This document shows, one piece after another, positions 62,240-64,000 of a stretch of DNA of 64,000 nt. The notes under the pieces were generated by a model, which saw only the letters and a program-made list of their open reading frames with translations, had not been told where the DNA came from and did not search any database. The position numbers were made by a program, and so were the translations under genes. Origin of the DNA: Lysinibacillus sp. KCTC 33748 (GTDB lineage: Bacteria > Bacillota > Bacilli > Bacillales_A > Planococcaceae); NCBI RefSeq assembly GCF_002237755.1, contig NZ_MWSJ01000014.1, positions 52,959 to 116,958 of the forward strand, read 5' to 3'. The number at the start of each line of letters is the position of its first letter. Position 1 is the stretch's first letter.

Positions 62240-62440
62240 AGTGAAACTTTAATTACCGGGGATTCTCTTGAGCCTTGTTGATTATTAGTATTCACCATCA
62301 GGCTATTACGGGCAGTTAGTCTCCCACTTAACTTCTAGCCTTTACTACTCATTGCTTTATTTCGATACAGATAAATTACTGCCCGTTAAAGCGGGATAAA
62401 ATTTACCACACTGTCTATACTGTACAGTGTGGTATTCTTG
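62240..62440. repeat. REP-like hairpin element and terminator after tex
   Basis: A diverged copy of the 963-1133 element: GTGAAACTTTAATTACC and GATTATTAGTATTCACCA match the spacer there, ATTACGGGCAGTTAG begins the hairpin and ATTACTGCCCGTTAAAGCGG with GATAAA ends it. 62405-62433 (ACCACACTGT with ACAGTGTGGT) is a separate stem, probably the tex terminator. Confidence 0.7.
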
Positions 62441-62460
62441 TTGTTAGAGGTGATATAGAT

Positions 62461-62922
62461 ATGAATAACGAGGAACTTCAATATCTTGTTAGTCGAATAT
62501 CATTAGATAGTTTCCAGAAGCCGTTTATGCATCGAGCATATTTTAATTCAAGGTTACGTTCAACAGGTGGACGTTATCTTTTACATTCGCACAATATTGA
62601 AGTTAACCCAAAAGCCTATGAATTGTATGGTATTAGTGAAGTAGAAGGGATAGTTCGACACGAATTATGTCATTATCATTTACATTTGGAAGGCAAAGGG
62701 TATCAGCATCGAGACAAAGATTTTCGTGAGTTATTAGGAAAAGTGAATGCTCCTCGTTTTTGTGCAGTATTACAAATGCCTAAGACAGCTTCCAAAAAAC
62801 AACGTCGACTGTATACATATACATGCGTAAAATGCCAACAATCATATGTAAGAAAAATTAGAATGAATGTGGAGAAATACTGCTGTAGCAAGTGTTTAGG
62901 ACGTTTAAAACTAATGGAATGA
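62461..62922 (+). CDS. SprT-like zinc metallopeptidase domain protein
   Basis: 153 residues. HELCHYHLH carries the zinc ligands and catalytic glutamate; the C-terminal [20 protein letters not shown] with CSKC forms a zinc ribbon. It matches the SprT family and B. subtilis YdcK, which has the same neighbours (ydcI, then tRNAs). Substrate unknown; SprT-type proteins process DNA-bound proteins in other organisms. GAGGTGATA precedes the ATG. Confidence 0.9.
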   Translation: MNNEELQYLVSRISLDSFQKPFMHRAYFNSRLRSTGGRYLLHSHNIEVNPKAYELYGISEVEGIVRHELCHYHLHLEGKGYQHRDKDFRELLGKVNAPRFCAVLQMPKTASKKQRRLYTYTCVKCQQSYVRKIRMNVEKYCCSKCLGRLKLME

Positions 62923-62941
62923 AAAAAATAATAAAAAAGGG

Positions 62942-62970
62942 TTGACGTTTACTACAGATGTCCCTATAAT
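62942..62970 (+). promoter_or_regulatory. Consensus promoter of the tRNA cluster
   Basis: TTGACG (62942-62947), 17 bases, TATAAT (62965-62970). First tRNA begins 44 bases later. Confidence 0.9.
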
Positions 62971-63013
62971 AGTAAAAGTCGACAAGATAACGACGACAAA
63001 ACATGTGAATTAT

Positions 63014-63090
63014 TCCGAAGTAGCTCAGTTGGTAGTAGCACCTGACTGTTAATCAGGTTGTCGCAGGTTCGAGTCCTGCCTTCGGAGCCA
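63014..63090 (+). tRNA. tRNA-Asn (GTT)
   Basis: Acceptor TCCGAAG/CTTCGGA, anticodon loop CTGTTAA, T-arm GGTTCGAGTCC, encoded CCA. Confidence 0.97.
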
Positions 63091-63091
63091 T

Positions 63092-63163
63092 GGCCCCTTG
63101 GTCAAGTGGTTAAGACACCGCCCTTTCACGGCGGTAACACGGGTTCGAATCCCGTAGGGGTCA
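63092..63163 (+). tRNA. tRNA-Glu (TTC)
   Basis: GGCCCCT/AGGGGTC acceptor stem, anticodon in CCCTTTCACGG, no encoded CCA. One base after tRNA-Asn. Confidence 0.97.
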
Positions 63164-63199
63164 TTTCATTATTTTAATTCATGAAAATATAGTAACGTT

Positions 63200-63275
63200 G
63201 GTCCCGTGGTGTAGCGGTTAACATGCCTGCCTGTCACGCAGGAGATCGCCGGTTCGATCCCGGTCGGGACCGCCA
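63200..63275 (+). tRNA. tRNA-Asp (GTC)
   Basis: GGTCCCG/CGGGACC acceptor, anticodon in CCTGTCACG, encoded CCA. Confidence 0.97.
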
Positions 63276-63280
63276 CTTAT

Positions 63281-63355
63281 TGGGGTATAGCCAAGCGGTA
63301 AGGCAACGGATTTTGATTCCGTCATGCCTAGGTTCGAATCCTAGTACCCCAGCCA
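63281..63355 (+). tRNA. tRNA-Gln (TTG)
   Basis: TGGGGTA/TACCCCA acceptor, anticodon in ATTTTGATT, encoded CCA. Confidence 0.97.
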
Positions 63356-63370
63356 TTCATTTCTTAATAC

Positions 63371-63443
63371 GAGCCATTAGCTCAGTTGGTAGAGCATCTG
63401 ACTTTTAATCAGAGGGTCGAAGGTTCGAGTCCTTCATGGCTCA
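63371..63443 (+). tRNA. tRNA-Lys (TTT)
   Basis: GAGCCAT/ATGGCTC acceptor, anticodon in ACTTTTAAT, no encoded CCA. Confidence 0.97.
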
Positions 63444-63461
63444 TCTCTTTAAGAAAGAAAG

Positions 63462-63489
63462 TTGACTTTTCTGGTTATCGTAGTATAAT
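63462..63489 (+). promoter_or_regulatory. Internal promoter in the tRNA cluster
   Basis: TTGACT (63462-63467), 16 bases, TATAAT (63484-63489), just before tRNA-Leu. Confidence 0.8.
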
Positions 63490-63509
63490 GAGAAAGTTAC
63501 TGATTGAAT

Positions 63510-63595
<86 letters not shown>

Positions 63596-63617
63596 AGTCA
63601 ATTTATCAAATATATAT

Positions 63618-63694
<77 letters not shown>

Positions 63695-63718
63695 TTTTAA
63701 ATAAATATCATTCATATC

Positions 63719-63792
63719 GCGGGTGTAGTTTAATGGTAAAACCTCAGCCTTCCAAGCTGATGTCGTGAGTTCGATTCTCATCACCCGCTCCA
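63719..63792 (+). tRNA. tRNA-Gly (TCC)
   Basis: GCGGGTG/CACCCGC acceptor, anticodon in CTTCCAAG, encoded CCA. Confidence 0.97.
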
Positions 63793-63801
63793 AAAAACTT
63801 A

Positions 63802-63830
63802 TTGACATTCATACTTTTGTATAGTATGAT
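63802..63830 (+). promoter_or_regulatory. rRNA operon promoter
   Basis: TTGACA (63802-63807), 17 bases, TATGAT (63825-63830), directly after tRNA-Gly. Confidence 0.85.
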
Positions 63831-63836
63831 GTAGAA

Positions 63837-63992
63837 GTTGTCGCTTAGAAACGACATTATGAACCTTGAAAACTGAACAAGCAAAACGTAATCAATAAAG
63901 TTTTCAGTAGCTAACCTTGAGTTAGTGAACGAAACAAAATTTTGGACATCAAACATGATGCCAGCAAAACAATTTGAGCTAATCAAATTTCT
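63837..63992 (+). other. rRNA operon leader
   Basis: GACCTTGAAAACTGAACAAG-like leader text (ACCTTGAAAACTGAACAAGC at 63862) is typical of Bacillales rrn leaders. ATTTGAGCTAATCAAATTT just before the end is a small hairpin likely to form part of the RNase III processing stem of pre-16S rRNA. Confidence 0.8.
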
Positions 63993-64000
63993 TTTATGGA
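63993..64000 (+). rRNA. 16S rRNA 5' end (window edge)
   Basis: The last bases TTTATGGA match the first bases of Bacillales 16S rRNA (before GAGTTTGATC). Only the first eight bases are in the window, so this rests on the leader and promoter context. Confidence 0.6.

Noticed and set aside
63223..63408. Open frame across tRNA-Asp and tRNA-Gln
   Set aside because: It lies inside tRNA genes.

Overview
The window is low-GC Firmicute DNA, most likely from Lysinibacillus or a close relative in Bacillales. This rests on AT-rich coding sequence with frequent TTG and GTG starts, GGAGG-type ribosome sites, sigma-A and sigma-B type promoters, SLH-anchored surface protein, and a long block (ddl-murF-cshA-ydbS-ydbT-rhomboid-acpS-ydcC-alr-ndoAI-ndoA-rsb-sigB-tex-sprT-tRNAs) that follows the order of the Bacillus subtilis ydb/ydc region. 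No rRNA sequence is available to fix the species.

Layout. 1-1.1 kb: end of an unknown gene, a small membrane peptide and a hairpin repeat. 1.2-4.7 kb: a PAP2 phosphatase convergent with thrC-thrB-mtnX. 4.7-12.8 kb: niacin transporter NiaP, an RpiR regulator, a GNAT protein, the Mn-dependent pyrophosphatase, a Rieske/FAD oxidoreductase, a DsbA-family protein and an azoreductase with an MhqR-type operator. 13-16 kb: an SLH-anchored 5'-nucleotidase and a DUF2500 gene broken by a repeat element. 16.6-24.5 kb: a YodB/CatR-like regulator, murB, exoA, a membrane-anchored penicillin acylase, and cadC-cadA. 24.6-32 kb: ComFB, MntR, CvfB, a DUF1002 protein, small proteins, a Fur-boxed MFS exporter and a class I CoA transferase with a cre-like site. 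32-43.6 kb: LytTR and AraC regulators, YidC, a VanY-type carboxypeptidase, cardiolipin synthase, YwqG, a drug-type MFS pump, RodA and an unknown protein. 43.9-62.9 kb: the conserved cell-wall, RNA helicase, toxin-antitoxin and general-stress block. 63.0-64.0 kb: eight tRNA genes and the promoter and leader of an rRNA operon, whose 16S gene starts at the window edge.

Themes. Cell envelope synthesis is well represented (murB, ddl, murF, alr, rodA, vanY, cls, pap2). Several transcription units carry readable regulatory sites: MhqR-type, YodB-like, CadC, Fur, cre, NiaR-like and sigma-B. The sigma-B operon is unusual: rsbT-rsbU-rsbV-rsbW-sigB is present, but rsbR, rsbS and rsbX are missing from the places they hold in B. 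subtilis, and a repeat lies where rsbR-rsbS would be.

The most striking non-gene signal is a set of short, hairpin-rich, modular intergenic repeats: a family with about 24-bp terminal inverted repeats, a three-hairpin family, a short GCGAAAGC-type module often joined to either of them, and a separate REP-like hairpin pair. One copy of the three-hairpin family interrupts the DUF2500 gene, so at least this family has moved. I do not see a CRISPR array, prophage, transposase or secondary-metabolite cluster.
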